Below are positions 8,273 to 17,993 of a stretch of DNA of 46,735 nt, one piece after another (position 1 is the first letter of the stretch; each line of letters starts with the position of its first letter). A program made the position numbers and the translations under genes. This DNA comes from Chitinophagales bacterium. GTDB lineage: Bacteria; Bacteroidota; Bacteroidia; Chitinophagales; UBA10324. Location of the stretch: contig JANWWJ010000006.1 in the NCBI GenBank assembly GCA_025056305.1, positions 1-46,735 of the forward strand, in the 5' to 3' direction. The notes below the pieces were generated by a model. It did not search any database, was not told the origin of the DNA, and saw only the letters and a program-made list of their open reading frames with translations.

Positions 8273-9543
8273 TCCATCAGACGTTTCAAAAACCAGCGGT
8301 CGCTCAGCAAAAATCCTATGGTGATGCGGTATTGACGAATCGCTAACGGATTTGTAGCTAATGAGCCCAGCCGGTGATATTCAAGGGAAACGGCAGCTTC
8401 AGATAACAGCTTGCGCACCGGAAAACCCACACCTATGCTGAAAATTTGTTCGTAAAGCTGTCTGCCGTTGAGATGCCAATAGCTGCTTCCTACGGAAAAT
8501 CCCGCTCTATAGGCAACTTGACTCCAAAAGCTCTGGAAATTTTCTACGTCAGGAATAAACTGCACCCCTAAGGCCAGCTTCCAGTTATTTCGAGTTGAAT
8601 CCAAAGCCCCGAAAGCTCGATAATCGGACCATCGCCCTGTCTGATAGGTTGCCGCTGCCATGAGCTTACCTGTTATGGAATAGATGGCCGAACCTTGTAC
8701 CATGGCGGGAAACCTGAGGCTGCCTTCCTCACCGATCCAGTTTTGGATGGTGTCTTCTACCAGTTGAATGCCGCCGAAGCCATAGGTAAACCGCGAATAA
8801 AGCAGGTTGCGACGCGCCCTCAAATCGGTGCCCACATTCCCGCTGATGCCCAACAAAAGCCGATGACGGTCGTTTTGGTCAAGACTAAAGCGTTGTTGCA
8901 ATCCTCCCTGAAACAACAGATCACCCACAACCACTTCTTCGGTACGCTGTGTATTAAAAGCATTCAGCGTATCGTCAAAAACCAACAAGCTGACATATTC
9001 TAGTTTTCCAAATACATAGGCTGCATTGATGCCTATACTAAAGTTGCCAATACGGCCTCCACTTCCTAAATAAAAAAGATTCGTACCCCCGCTTCCTTGA
9101 AATTGGTTATGGGACAAGCCAATTCCAGCTACAGAGTCGTTGCGTTGCAGCAGATTGTAGCCTACGCGCGAAAAAGGCATAAGGCCTAAACTGAAGCCCC
9201 ACCGGCTGCGAATCAAAGGAAAACTAAAAGATAAAGAGGCCAGACCGCCATCGAGGAAGGTGGAGCTGCTGTCGGCCGATGTGCTTACAGCCAAGGCCTT
9301 TTGATACAGATTTGCTTCCAGCGTGGTTACCTGAAGGTGGGCATAGGAAGCCGGATTTAAAAACGTGCTGCTGTAGGCATTCTGAAAAGCTGCCGCCGGC
9401 GATGCCCAGGCCCGTAAGTGAGCTCCTGAAGGATCTTGAATCGCTCCAATGCCATAGCGGGAATAGGGAATGTTGGTTTGTCCCCATAGGCATGGCGCTG
9501 CCAGCCAAACAACTATACCATTAAGTAGAAAAAGCCGACCCAT
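8269..9543 (-). CDS. Outer-membrane beta-barrel protein (FadL/OmpP1-like)
   Basis: 424 residues with a signal peptide (about 1-21, ending CLWGQ). The mature part starts with NIPYSRYGIGAIQDPSG, a phrase common to Bacteroidota barrel proteins encoded next to coaX. It continues with alternating aromatic/small-residue strands consistent with a FadL-type barrel. The cargo, if any, is unknown. Its start overlaps the end of coaX by 23 bp and its stop overlaps lptC by 4 bp, so the three are one transcript. The conserved neighbourhood with LptC and a periplasmic isomerase suggests a link to outer-membrane biogenesis, but transport of hydrophobic substrates is equally possible. Confidence 0.72.
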   Translation of the reverse strand: MGRLFLLNGIVVWLAAPCLWGQTNIPYSRYGIGAIQDPSGAHLRAWASPAAAFQNAYSSTFLNPASYAHLQVTTLEANLYQKALAVSTSADSSSTFLDGGLASLSFSFPLIRSRWGFSLGLMPFSRVGYNLLQRNDSVAGIGLSHNQFQGSGGTNLFYLGSGGRIGNFSIGINAAYVFGKLEYVSLLVFDDTLNAFNTQRTEEVVVGDLLFQGGLQQRFSLDQNDRHRLLLGISGNVGTDLRARRNLLYSRFTYGFGGIQLVEDTIQNWIGEEGSLRFPAMVQGSAIYSITGKLMAAATYQTGRWSDYRAFGALDSTRNNWKLALGVQFIPDVENFQSFWSQVAYRAGFSVGSSYWHLNGRQLYEQIFSIGVGFPVRKLLSEAAVSLEYHRLGSLATNPLAIRQYRITIGFLLSDRWFLKRLME

Positions 9544-10267
9544 TCAACCGCGCTATTTCGTTGAGGCCCAGCAGGCTTAAATGACGCCGCACAAAGATGC
9601 GGCAACCCCTCCACTTAGATTTTGTGCCCTTGAGTTCAGCAGCGTCGCCTCCTGTCAACACTACCGTAAGCTGATTATGCCTGTGGCGAAGTGCTTCAAT
9701 ATAGCCTTGAAGTTCAAAGCGTGCTCCATTGTATGCTCCGGTAAGCAGTGCCCTGCGCGTATCCTTACCCAGGAGGGCTTTTGTAGGCCTGGCCATGACC
9801 AGGGGTAGTTTATCGGTAAATTCATACTCTGCCCTTAGTCGCATTTGTATGCCTGGGGTAATGCTGCCACCGTAGAAAATTCCATCGGCCTGTAACACAT
9901 CGTACGTGATGCAGGAACCAGCCGAAACTACAAGGAGCGTTTGATCGGGAAACAGCAGGCGCGCACCGGCAAGATTAGCCATGCGGTCGGCACCTAAGGT
10001 GTGCGGCGTGCTGTATCGGTTTTCAAAGTTGAGTCGAAGTCTGTGGTTTACTTGAAGCCATCGAACGGATGCCGGCAGCAGCTGCCGAAGCCATGAGCAC
10101 TCCTGCTGAACCGTCGCACAAATCAGATGCGTTACAGGATATGAGCGCACAAGCCTACCCAATGCCTTTAACTCTTTAAGAGATCCAACCCATGTCGCCA
10201 ACAGGCGTCGCCCTTTGAATACACCGGCTTTGATTCGCGTGTTTCCGATGTCAACACATAAAAGCAT
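9521..10267 (-). CDS. coaX: Type III pantothenate kinase
   Basis: 248 residues, typical for CoaX. It phosphorylates pantothenate, the first step of coenzyme A synthesis. The N-terminal ATP-binding motif CVDIGNTRIKAG contains Asp6, and LGADR contains Asp94, the expected general base. The third motif reads VVSAGSCITYD, so the position usually written as Asp in DxGTxxT is Ser115. GGSITPG follows at 133-139. I chose the ATG at 10267, because the longer reading frame to 10354 runs through a strong transcription terminator. A one-mismatch -7 element (CACCTTTG, 10273-10280) lies 5 bp before the ATG. It heads the coaX-OMP-lptC-ppiD operon. Confidence 0.9.
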   Translation of the reverse strand: MLLCVDIGNTRIKAGVFKGRRLLATWVGSLKELKALGRLVRSYPVTHLICATVQQECSWLRQLLPASVRWLQVNHRLRLNFENRYSTPHTLGADRMANLAGARLLFPDQTLLVVSAGSCITYDVLQADGIFYGGSITPGIQMRLRAEYEFTDKLPLVMARPTKALLGKDTRRALLTGAYNGARFELQGYIEALRHRHNQLTVVLTGGDAAELKGTKSKWRGCRIFVRRHLSLLGLNEIARLNGSAFST

Positions 10268-10287
10268 GACGGCAAAGGTGTAAAAAC

Positions 10288-10315
10288 AAAAGAACCTGCC
10301 CTCGGGCAGGTTCTT
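10288..10315 (-). terminator. Rho-independent terminator of the susCD operon
   Basis: A near-perfect hairpin with arms AAGAACCTGCC/GGCAGGTTCTT and a 4-nt loop is followed on the minus strand by TTTTGTTTTTA. It lies 24 bp after the susD stop and just upstream of coaX, so it ends the susCD message. Confidence 0.88.
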
Positions 10316-10338
10316 AATTGTTCCGCACCTAATTTGAA

Positions 10339-11700
10339 CTATGGCAACCACCACAACTTAGGGCTAAACAAATCAGAATTATCGTTTATGCCGGGCTGTG
10401 GATTGTAAAGTCGTTCATTGGTGGGATAGATAAAGCGCGTAGGAATGGCTGCCGCACCGCTATTGGGCGTAAGTTGGGGATAGCCCGTGCGCCTCATGTC
10501 TGTCCATGATTCCATGCTGAGGTAATTGGCAATCCACTTTTCGGTCATGATGGTGTTCAAATCACTATTCCAATCACCGGTAAGCTGGCAATGCGTTGCC
10601 ACATAAGCAGTAGCTTCCGCCGAGGAGGGATCAATGCCATAGAAGCTAAAGCTGGCATTAACAGCATTGACTAAAGAACTTTGAACCTCGGCTGTGGGAT
10701 GACCGAGACGTAACTTGGCCTCTGCCTCGATGAATAATCGCTCGAATTCCGTCATCAACCAGATAAAGGAAGCTTCGGCCGAAAAGAATGGGCCTAGGTA
10801 GCCCACGCCCCATAATTGCCCAGTTACGTCAATATATACAGGATAGCGAGGATCATTGCGGCTCTGCATTAAAGACAGGCAGGAGCCTGTATAAGCTATG
10901 TCGTCGCGTTGTTCAATATACTGATACCACGGCCCCGGAGCCGCCGAACTAAAGCGATAGCCAGCGTCGGCTATGGGGCCTCCGGCCTCCGACGCTGCCA
11001 GCGCATCTGCTGCTGCATTTGCGTCGCGGTTTACCAAATGGATACTTGCTCTTGCTTTCAAGGCATAGGCCAAGCTGGTCCATTTGGATAAATCACCCTC
11101 ATAGATAAAGTCATCGCCAGAGGGTACGGAGGCATCGTCGCCTGTTTCAGTCGTAAAGTGCTGAATGGCCTCGTCCAACAGTTCATGGATGTGGTGGTAA
11201 ATATGCTCCTGCGTGTCATACTTCGGCGTCAGGTTTGAGGCCCCCTGAAATGCTTCTTCAAAAGGAATGTCTCCAAACAGATCAGTAGTGGCCATTAGCG
11301 CATAGGCCATTAGTACCTTGGCAACACCACTATAGGCCGAATAACTGCCCCCGCTGGCAGCATCGATTTTAATGATTTCATGGAGATTGACCATTACGCC
11401 GGCATACAGGCTATTCCAGAGATTATTAAAATCTTCTTCGCTGAAGATGTAACGTTGGTACCCATCGAACTGGCGCGACACCCCCGTAAAGTACTGCGTC
11501 ATGATGCCTGAATAACGCTGAATATCACCGCCCACCGTATAAGCTAAGGTGCCTTGCGCACCAGCCAACAGAACATCTGGTCTTACACTGGTGGGATTGT
11601 TGGGATTGTCGTTGATTCCTTCCAGGTATTTCTGACATGACGTAAGGCCAACGATGCCGATCATTACAACCAGCACGCCCCCAAAATTTCTGCTAATCAT
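10339..11700 (-). CDS. SusD/RagB-family surface lipoprotein
   Basis: 453 residues. The signal peptide ends in a lipobox, GIVGLTSC, giving lipidated Cys22, followed by QKYLEGINDNPNNPT, a typical SusD N-terminus. The remaining sequence matches the alpha-helical TPR-like SusD fold (SusD_2/SusD-like type), with late segments EFERLFIEAEAKLRLG and YLSMESWTDMRRTGYPQL. SusD proteins cap the SusC transporter as a lid and bind the ligand on the cell surface. It lies 30 bp downstream of susC and is followed by a strong terminator. No glycoside hydrolase or peptidase is in this operon, so the cargo (glycan, peptide or other) cannot be deduced. Confidence 0.93.
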   Translation of the reverse strand: MISRNFGGVLVVMIGIVGLTSCQKYLEGINDNPNNPTSVRPDVLLAGAQGTLAYTVGGDIQRYSGIMTQYFTGVSRQFDGYQRYIFSEEDFNNLWNSLYAGVMVNLHEIIKIDAASGGSYSAYSGVAKVLMAYALMATTDLFGDIPFEEAFQGASNLTPKYDTQEHIYHHIHELLDEAIQHFTTETGDDASVPSGDDFIYEGDLSKWTSLAYALKARASIHLVNRDANAAADALAASEAGGPIADAGYRFSSAAPGPWYQYIEQRDDIAYTGSCLSLMQSRNDPRYPVYIDVTGQLWGVGYLGPFFSAEASFIWLMTEFERLFIEAEAKLRLGHPTAEVQSSLVNAVNASFSFYGIDPSSAEATAYVATHCQLTGDWNSDLNTIMTEKWIANYLSMESWTDMRRTGYPQLTPNSGAAAIPTRFIYPTNERLYNPQPGINDNSDLFSPKLWWLP

Positions 11701-11730
11701 GTTATGAATGTTTTTTAATGTTTAACCATT

Positions 11731-14700
11731 TTATAACGTAAGGCGAAGACTGATGCCGAAACTGCGTGTGCCTGGCATGTTGAAGTAATCCATTCCTTGG
11801 GAGTTATTAGCTCCTGTCAGACTGGTTTCCGGATCCACACCTCGATATTTCGTGCTCAGCCACAAATTGCGGCCTATGAACGACACGTCCATTGAGGCTA
11901 AGGGTGTCTTTTCCAACCATTCCGGCTTCAGGGTAACGGTAAAGGCCACTTCACGGAGTTTCACATAAGAGCCATCTTCCACAAATTGTTCGATAGGACC
12001 GATGAATCCACTACCGTTTCCAAAACGATACCAGCTTTCATCGGTCAGCACTTCTTGGTTGTTTGGACCTTCGATAACCAGGTTTCCGTTCTCATCAACG
12101 TGACCACGCAGCCCTTCGAAAACAACAGTGTCTTCCCGCTTTTCTCCCGTTTCGAACGTGCAACCGAAATTGTTGAGTGCGCCATAAGTGCCATTCCATA
12201 TATCACCTCCCTCACGAATGTCCAACAGGGCATACAGGCTGAAATTCTTATACCGAATGTTGGTGCTGATGCCGGCAATCCAGTCAGGGTTGATGTCACC
12301 GACCACCCCTACCTGAGCATCCATGACCGGGTAACCTTCTTGCCCTAAGGTGCCATCGTCAATGATGATTTGCCCGCTTGCCGGATCACGCAGCCAGCGT
12401 GTGCCATAGATACTGCCATATTGTTCTCCGACCACAGCAAAAATAGCTGCCCCTTCAAAGCCACCTAAATACAATACGTCTACGCCATTTGCTAAGGCTA
12501 TGACTTCCGACTTATTGTGCGACCAGTTCAAGCCTACATCCCAATCCCAATCACGTGTTTTAACAGGCGTGAGATTTAGAGCAAGCTCAACCCCTCTGTT
12601 TTCCATTTTGCCGCTGTTTAAAAAGGTTTGAGTATAACCGGTTGATCCGGCTATGGGTGCCGGTATAATTTGGTCTTGAGACAAGCTCCGATAGTAAGTC
12701 AGGTCTAAGCCAATTCGATTGTTTATGAAACGCAGGTCGGCCCCTATTTCCCACGCGCTCACGCGCTCAGGCTTCAGATTGGTGTTGCCCAAGGTCGAAG
12801 AATGCCCATAGCCACTGGTTAATACCCCCTTGGGGTTTGGAATAGGAAATGCAAAACCGCTGGTCCATCCGTCGGCAACTACTGCTGAGGAATATACCTG
12901 ACTCAATACATAGGGAGGAGCATCTTTACCTACTTGCGCGTAAGAGGCACGTAACTTACCGTAGGAGAACGATTGATTTTGACTTAGCCCTAGGGCCTCC
13001 GTGAACACCCACGATGCCGAAATCGAAGGATAGAAAAATGAATTATTTCCAACGGGTAGCGTAGAGGAGGTTTCGTGCCGACCGGTAGCGTTGACATAGA
13101 GTTGATCGGCAATGGCTACGTCAAGCACACCATAAAAGGCATAGGTGCGATAACGTTCTATCAAATTTCGGCTTAGCACGTTGGTAGCATTAGAGATGTG
13201 ATAAAAATCAGGTAAGATGAGGTTATCGCCTTGGACGTAGACTTGCTCTTGATATTGGCTGTAGATGTTGTTTCCTAAGGTAAGGCTCACCGAAACCTTA
13301 TCATTGATCTCACGTGTGGCCGTAGCCAGCAGGTCGTTGTTGACGTGGCGATAGAAATAATCCTGAGTGAACACCTGCCCATCGGGGTAAGAGCGAGAAT
13401 TTATCGCAAACTGCTGCCGCCGACGATCCGAGTAAAAATCATTACCCAGCCGCTCCGTAAGGCGCAACCAAGACCATGGGGTAAAGGAGATTTCAGCAAA
13501 TCCATACATGCGGTTTACATCGTCGGTAAATGGGTTCATGTTGATGGTCCAATATGGATTGTCATAACCCACACCTCCTCGGTAGTTGCGCTGCTGGCCA
13601 TTGGGAAGCATGTATGCTGAAGGATCCGTAGGGTCGTCACTTCCGTTGCTGTTATCAAATGAGGGCGGCGTTCGCAGCAAATCCAACATCAAACCCGACA
13701 GGTTTGACCCCTGCTGCACACGCTTTCCCCCTGATTTCACATATGTGACCGACCCTGCAATAGACCACTGAGGCGAAATACGCATTTCACCGGCTAACCG
13801 AGCGTTATAGCGTCTGAAGTCTGAGAGGGGTACCACACCCTCTTGAGTCAAGCTTCCCAAGGCCAATCGAAAGCCCCCTAAAGCACCACCACCTGATAGC
13901 GACAAGTTATTTTCGAAACTGTTGCCTGTTTGAAAAAACTTTCCAACATTATCATAAGGCTTAAAAGGAATGGGATCTAACGTATTGGGATCTCCATCAT
14001 TAAGTATCTGAAGCGCCTTTGTTTGACCTATGAGTTGCCCGTATTGATTGAAAGGTGTAGGTTGATTGGGGTCCCAATACAAAGTATCGCCTTTAGCACC
14101 CCAGGATCCTGCCTGGGGACTTTCATAACTAGATGCTATACCTCCGGTGCCTTTAACATACTTATTCTGAAGTTTGGGTAGCTTGTTAACCTCTTCCCAC
14201 GTTAATGCAGAGGTAAACGTAGCCCGCAAGCCTTTACCCGTAACTGCAGTTCCTTTTTTAGTAGTGATTATGATGGCACCGTTTGCAGCCCTTATGCCAT
14301 ACAGAGCGGTAGCTGCTGGGCCTTTCAGCACCGTGATCGATGCAATTTCTTCTGGATTCAAATCAATAGCTCTGTTGGAGTTGTTGACGCTTTCCAGTAA
14401 GTTATTGTTAATCAATACGCCTACGTTATCAGGGGAGCCAGAGTAGTTATAAGAATTGTCGAGCGGTACGCCGTCAACAACGAATAACGGCTGGTTGTTA
14501 CCCGTGATTGAAGAGGCTCCACGGAGTTCGAGATAAACCGAACTTCCAGGTGACCCAGAAGAGCTGATCACCTGAAGACCGGCCACTTTTCCAGACAATG
14601 CCGTCAATGTGTTCGGGTTGTTAGCAGCAGTAAGCTGCTCAGAGCTTACGTCTTGAACGGAATATGCCAGCTTTTTCTTTTCTACTGGTATTCCGATGGC

Positions 14701-15030
14701 CGTGACCACGATTTCGTCCAACCCTAATACATCACTTTCAAGTATGATGTCAATCTGCCCGGAAGCCGTAAGCGGTACTTCTCGGGTTCTGAAACCCAGA
14801 TAACGGACCACTAAAGCCGTGGTGTTTGCGGGCACGCTGATGGTAAAAGCACCATTCTCGTCGGTGTAGGTACCTGCCGTAGAACCTTTTGCGACCACTG
14901 ATGCCCCTACCAGAGGCTCTCCTTGGGAATCTTTAACAGTTCCTGTAATAGTCCGGTTTTGGGCTTCAACGTTTCCAGCCCAACTGATTAGGATAGAGAA
15001 AAGGATTAAAATCGCTCTGATTCGCTTCAT
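11731..15030 (-). CDS. SusC/RagA-family TonB-linked outer-membrane transporter
   Basis: 1099 residues. After the signal peptide (about 1-24) comes a carboxypeptidase-regulatory-like domain (RTITGTVKDSQGEPLVGASVV). The TonB plug follows, including the family motif around LNPEEIASITVLKGPAATALYG. A long 22-strand barrel ends in PGTRSFGISLRLTL with a terminal aromatic/Leu pattern. It imports oligomers across the outer membrane using TonB-ExbBD energy, together with the adjacent SusD lid. I chose the ATG at 15030, where MKRIRAILILFSILISWAG is a proper signal sequence; an upstream in-frame start at 15114 adds a non-hydrophobic stretch and is unlikely. Confidence 0.95.
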   Translation of the reverse strand: MKRIRAILILFSILISWAGNVEAQNRTITGTVKDSQGEPLVGASVVAKGSTAGTYTDENGAFTISVPANTTALVVRYLGFRTREVPLTASGQIDIILESDVLGLDEIVVTAIGIPVEKKKLAYSVQDVSSEQLTAANNPNTLTALSGKVAGLQVISSSGSPGSSVYLELRGASSITGNNQPLFVVDGVPLDNSYNYSGSPDNVGVLINNNLLESVNNSNRAIDLNPEEIASITVLKGPAATALYGIRAANGAIIITTKKGTAVTGKGLRATFTSALTWEEVNKLPKLQNKYVKGTGGIASSYESPQAGSWGAKGDTLYWDPNQPTPFNQYGQLIGQTKALQILNDGDPNTLDPIPFKPYDNVGKFFQTGNSFENNLSLSGGGALGGFRLALGSLTQEGVVPLSDFRRYNARLAGEMRISPQWSIAGSVTYVKSGGKRVQQGSNLSGLMLDLLRTPPSFDNSNGSDDPTDPSAYMLPNGQQRNYRGGVGYDNPYWTINMNPFTDDVNRMYGFAEISFTPWSWLRLTERLGNDFYSDRRRQQFAINSRSYPDGQVFTQDYFYRHVNNDLLATATREINDKVSVSLTLGNNIYSQYQEQVYVQGDNLILPDFYHISNATNVLSRNLIERYRTYAFYGVLDVAIADQLYVNATGRHETSSTLPVGNNSFFYPSISASWVFTEALGLSQNQSFSYGKLRASYAQVGKDAPPYVLSQVYSSAVVADGWTSGFAFPIPNPKGVLTSGYGHSSTLGNTNLKPERVSAWEIGADLRFINNRIGLDLTYYRSLSQDQIIPAPIAGSTGYTQTFLNSGKMENRGVELALNLTPVKTRDWDWDVGLNWSHNKSEVIALANGVDVLYLGGFEGAAIFAVVGEQYGSIYGTRWLRDPASGQIIIDDGTLGQEGYPVMDAQVGVVGDINPDWIAGISTNIRYKNFSLYALLDIREGGDIWNGTYGALNNFGCTFETGEKREDTVVFEGLRGHVDENGNLVIEGPNNQEVLTDESWYRFGNGSGFIGPIEQFVEDGSYVKLREVAFTVTLKPEWLEKTPLASMDVSFIGRNLWLSTKYRGVDPETSLTGANNSQGMDYFNMPGTRSFGISLRLTL

Positions 15031-15068
15031 AATCACGTTTTTTAGATTACTGACAAAAAGTTTTCCCT

Positions 15069-15076
15069 TAAAGATA
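15069..15076 (-). promoter_or_regulatory. Possible -7 element of susCD
   Basis: TATCTTTA, a one-mismatch TAnnTTTG, lies 38 bp upstream of the susC ATG. No well-placed TTG is seen 16-21 bp further upstream, so this is tentative. The 80-bp gap holds nothing else I recognise. Confidence 0.3.
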
Positions 15077-15110
15077 GACGGCCGATTTTTTAAAATGGTT
15101 GCATAAGAAC

Positions 15111-17150
15111 TCAAAAAGATTTTGCCGCTGTGCGCTGCAGGGCAGCTTCAAAAGCGGCTCTTCCGCTATCTAAAAATCGCACGTATGCTGCCACATCGGG
15201 TGTATAGCCTACCGGATCGACCAGCAGGTTTTCATTGCCATCCAAAATCACATAAAAAGGCTGGGCACCTACTTTAAAGCGGCTGTATTGAATGTCGAAA
15301 TTCTTATCACCAAGAGTTAACACCTTTTTCTTGAGAGCCGTTGAATAATACTGTTCTTCAGCGGGCAACGGCGTCCGATCATCCACATACAGTGATACGG
15401 TGATGAAGTTGTTCGCCAGCCTGGTTAGTACTTGCGGGTCAGCCCAAACGGTTTTTTCCATCTTCCGGCAATTTACGCATCCCCATCCGGTGAAATCAAC
15501 GAATAGGGGTTTGCCTTCTTTGCGAGCTGCCTGCAGGGCTTCGTGATAGTCGAAGTACATATTCAGTCCATGGGGTGCTTCAAACAAGTCGGCGTATTTA
15601 CGGCCTTGAGGTTTTGTGGCCTGAACGATGGCAGTTTCGTGCGGCTTGAATTCTGAATAGTTGGGTAAAAAGGCACTCAGGGGTTTGAGTGGAGCTCCCC
15701 ACAAGCCTGGTATCATATACAAGGCAAAAGACAGGAAAAACATGGCGATGAGCAGCCGGCCTACGGAAATCGCACCAACATCATCTTCGGCACTGAGCCG
15801 AATTTTGCCCAGTAAATACAAACCCAGCACACCGAAAAGGATGATCCAGATAGCCAGAAATACATCGCGCGAAAGGAAATTCCAATGGTAAGCCATATCT
15901 ACTTTGCTGAGGTATATGAAGCTCAAGGCAATTTCAATGAATCCGAAACTTACCTTCAGAGTATGCATCCAGTTGCCCGACTTAGGTAGCTTATGCAGTA
16001 CGGTCGGAAACCAAGCCAACAGGCCGAAAGGCAAACCCAACGCTAAGCCAAAAGCTGTAAACCCGATCAGCGGACGTGCAAATTCTCCATCAATCGTCAC
16101 CAGGGAGATCAGATTAGCCACAAAAGGCAGCGTGCATGAGAACGAGACCAGCACCAGGGTGAAAGCCATGAAAAAGATGCCGATGAGCCCCCCGTGCTCC
16201 GAAAGCTTTTCGCTGCGGTTGATCCAGGCCGATGGAAGCGTTATTTCAAAAACACCGAGGAAAGAAAGACCAAACAGGAAGAACAATACAAAAAACAACA
16301 TATTGAAAAACCAACCGGTGGAAAGCTCATTTAACTTTTGACTGTTAGTAACCAGCGAGATAAAAACACCCAGCACTACAAAAATGACTGTGATAGAGAG
16401 GGCATATAAGACGGCATGCCAGCGCCCGCGGCTTGGCTGGCTTTTGTTCTGCTTAAGAAAATAGCTTACGGTGAGCGGAATTACAGGCCACACACAGGGA
16501 AACAACAGGGCAATCAGCCCGGTGACGAAGCCGGCTACAAAGGTGCCCCAATAGCTCTTGTGGCGAACGTCATCGCTCAGCACGGTAGCTTGATTCATCG
16601 GCGCAACAACGGCTTTGGCCGTATCCTGCGTTGGTGGTTCCAGTATGACGGCAGGAACACGCGCCGTATCGACTGGCCCACTGACGACGGGCTCTCCGAT
16701 AAGCTTAAAAGAGAAAGGCTGATCAGAAGGCGGATCGCATTGCTTGTCGTCGCAGGTCATAAAGGTGATGTAGCCTGAAACGGTGGCCTCCGGCTCCGTC
16801 AATTGTACGCGTTGTCGGAAGGTAACCTCCTGTTCAAACCAGATCAAAGTCATGTTGTCAAAAACAGGCTCCTGCGCTTCTTTCCGGTTCCCTTCTTCCT
16901 TCACCTTACCCACCAGCCGATACCCTTTCGAAGGCTCGAATGAAAAGGACGTGGGGATAGGACCGCCTTCCTCGATGTACTGGCTGTAGAGATGAAAGCC
17001 CGGCGCTATGGTAGCCTTAAAGAGCAAATCGTATTGGTCAGGCCCTTTCTTTTCCGCGCTGAAATGCCAGCTTACATGGGGGTTCACATACTGAGCCCAA
17101 ACCGGCGCAATGCAGGCAACGCTCAGAAAATAAAAAAGCAGCTTCTTCAT
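15111..17150 (-). CDS. DsbD-like thiol:disulfide interchange protein
   Basis: 679 residues with three modules. A signal peptide (1-19) leads a DsbD-N-like periplasmic domain with the Cys pair in MTCDDKQCDPP. A polytopic DsbD/CcdA membrane domain of about eight helices has a Cys in LLFPCVWPVIPLTV and another in VSFSCTLPFVANL. A C-terminal thioredoxin-like domain carries CVNC in the WGCVNCRKME context. The protein carries electrons from cytoplasmic thioredoxin across the inner membrane to periplasmic thiols. I chose the ATG at 17150 because it begins a clean signal peptide. A perfect TAACTTTG promoter element lies 9 bp before it, so the gene can be transcribed apart from purQ 50 bp upstream. 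Confidence 0.93.
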   Translation of the reverse strand: MKKLLFYFLSVACIAPVWAQYVNPHVSWHFSAEKKGPDQYDLLFKATIAPGFHLYSQYIEEGGPIPTSFSFEPSKGYRLVGKVKEEGNRKEAQEPVFDNMTLIWFEQEVTFRQRVQLTEPEATVSGYITFMTCDDKQCDPPSDQPFSFKLIGEPVVSGPVDTARVPAVILEPPTQDTAKAVVAPMNQATVLSDDVRHKSYWGTFVAGFVTGLIALLFPCVWPVIPLTVSYFLKQNKSQPSRGRWHAVLYALSITVIFVVLGVFISLVTNSQKLNELSTGWFFNMLFFVLFFLFGLSFLGVFEITLPSAWINRSEKLSEHGGLIGIFFMAFTLVLVSFSCTLPFVANLISLVTIDGEFARPLIGFTAFGLALGLPFGLLAWFPTVLHKLPKSGNWMHTLKVSFGFIEIALSFIYLSKVDMAYHWNFLSRDVFLAIWIILFGVLGLYLLGKIRLSAEDDVGAISVGRLLIAMFFLSFALYMIPGLWGAPLKPLSAFLPNYSEFKPHETAIVQATKPQGRKYADLFEAPHGLNMYFDYHEALQAARKEGKPLFVDFTGWGCVNCRKMEKTVWADPQVLTRLANNFITVSLYVDDRTPLPAEEQYYSTALKKKVLTLGDKNFDIQYSRFKVGAQPFYVILDGNENLLVDPVGYTPDVAAYVRFLDSGRAAFEAALQRTAAKSF

Positions 17151-17159
17151 GACCACCTG

Positions 17160-17167
17160 CAAAGTTA
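17160..17167 (-). promoter_or_regulatory. -7 promoter element of the dsbD-like gene
   Basis: TAACTTTG, a perfect TAnnTTTG, lies with its last base 9 bp from the ATG at 17150. Start-site spacing known for this element class would make the leader only a few nucleotides long. No TTG at the usual -33 distance. Confidence 0.45.
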
Positions 17168-17200
17168 GTTGTCGCGCAAAGCACGCCCGAACAGGCAAAG

Positions 17201-17935
17201 TCAGCGCAGTAAATCGTCCATGACATCCACGCCGGCGGTACGCACTGTTTCGATAAACGATTGAAACAGCAGCCTACCATCAGTACTGCCTAAAATTTCT
17301 TCGGCAGCCCGTTCCGGGTGCGGCATCATCCCCAACACGTTACCGGCCTGATTGGTTATGCCGGCGATGTTTTCTAATGATCCATTGGGATTAGCTTCCG
17401 GGCATACCTGACCTTCGGGCGAACAATAGCGAAAAATGATTTGCCGGTTGCGCTGCATTTCCTCAAGCGTATGCGGATCGGCATAGTACCTCCCATCGGC
17501 ATGCGCAATGGGAATCTGTAATACCTGGCTGACATCCAGCTTGTGGGTGAATACCGACTCGTCGTGCTCCAGGCGCAGATAAACGGTTCGGCACACAAAG
17601 CGTTGGTGCACGTTACGTAACAACACTCCGGGCAGCAGGCCGGCTTCGCACAAAATCTGAAAACCGTTACAGATACCCCAAACGTAACCGCCGCTCTGTG
17701 CAAATTCAACAACGGCAGGCATGATGGGGGAAAACCGCGCAATGGCTCCAGGGCGCAAGTAGTCACCATAACTAAAGCCTCCCGGCAACATGATGCAATC
17801 CGTCAAATCAAACTCTTTCAGCTCACGTTGCTTATGCCAGAGGACTACCACTTCCTGCTGCAAAACATCTTCCAATACGTGAATCAAATCCCGGTCACAA
17901 TTAGATCCGGGAAATACCACTACGCCAAATTTCAT
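17201..17935 (-). CDS. purQ: Phosphoribosylformylglycinamidine synthase, glutaminase subunit
   Basis: 244 residues, a stand-alone PurQ. It hydrolyses glutamine and passes ammonia to PurL in the fourth step of de novo purine synthesis, with PurS as the third subunit. The class I glutamine amidotransferase triad is complete: Cys89 in GICNGFQIL, then His206 and Glu208 in MMPHPERA. The N-terminus [14 protein letters not shown] and the [13 protein letters not shown] loop are diagnostic. Neither purL nor purS is in the window. The gene has its own upstream region of 174 bp with a good -7 element, so its expression is probably independent of the DUF6427 gene before it. Confidence 0.96.
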   Translation of the reverse strand: MKFGVVVFPGSNCDRDLIHVLEDVLQQEVVVLWHKQRELKEFDLTDCIMLPGGFSYGDYLRPGAIARFSPIMPAVVEFAQSGGYVWGICNGFQILCEAGLLPGVLLRNVHQRFVCRTVYLRLEHDESVFTHKLDVSQVLQIPIAHADGRYYADPHTLEEMQRNRQIIFRYCSPEGQVCPEANPNGSLENIAGITNQAGNVLGMMPHPERAAEEILGSTDGRLLFQSFIETVRTAGVDVMDDLLR

Positions 17936-17993
17936 AACCTCATTTTGCTGAAGCCATCCACATGATCGAACAAAAAAACCTTGGGGACTGGCA

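Noticed and set aside
10268-10354. 29-residue N-terminal extension of coaX
   Set aside because: It would translate through the susCD terminator hairpin and lacks family similarity; CoaX proteins start at the MLLCVDIGNT segment.
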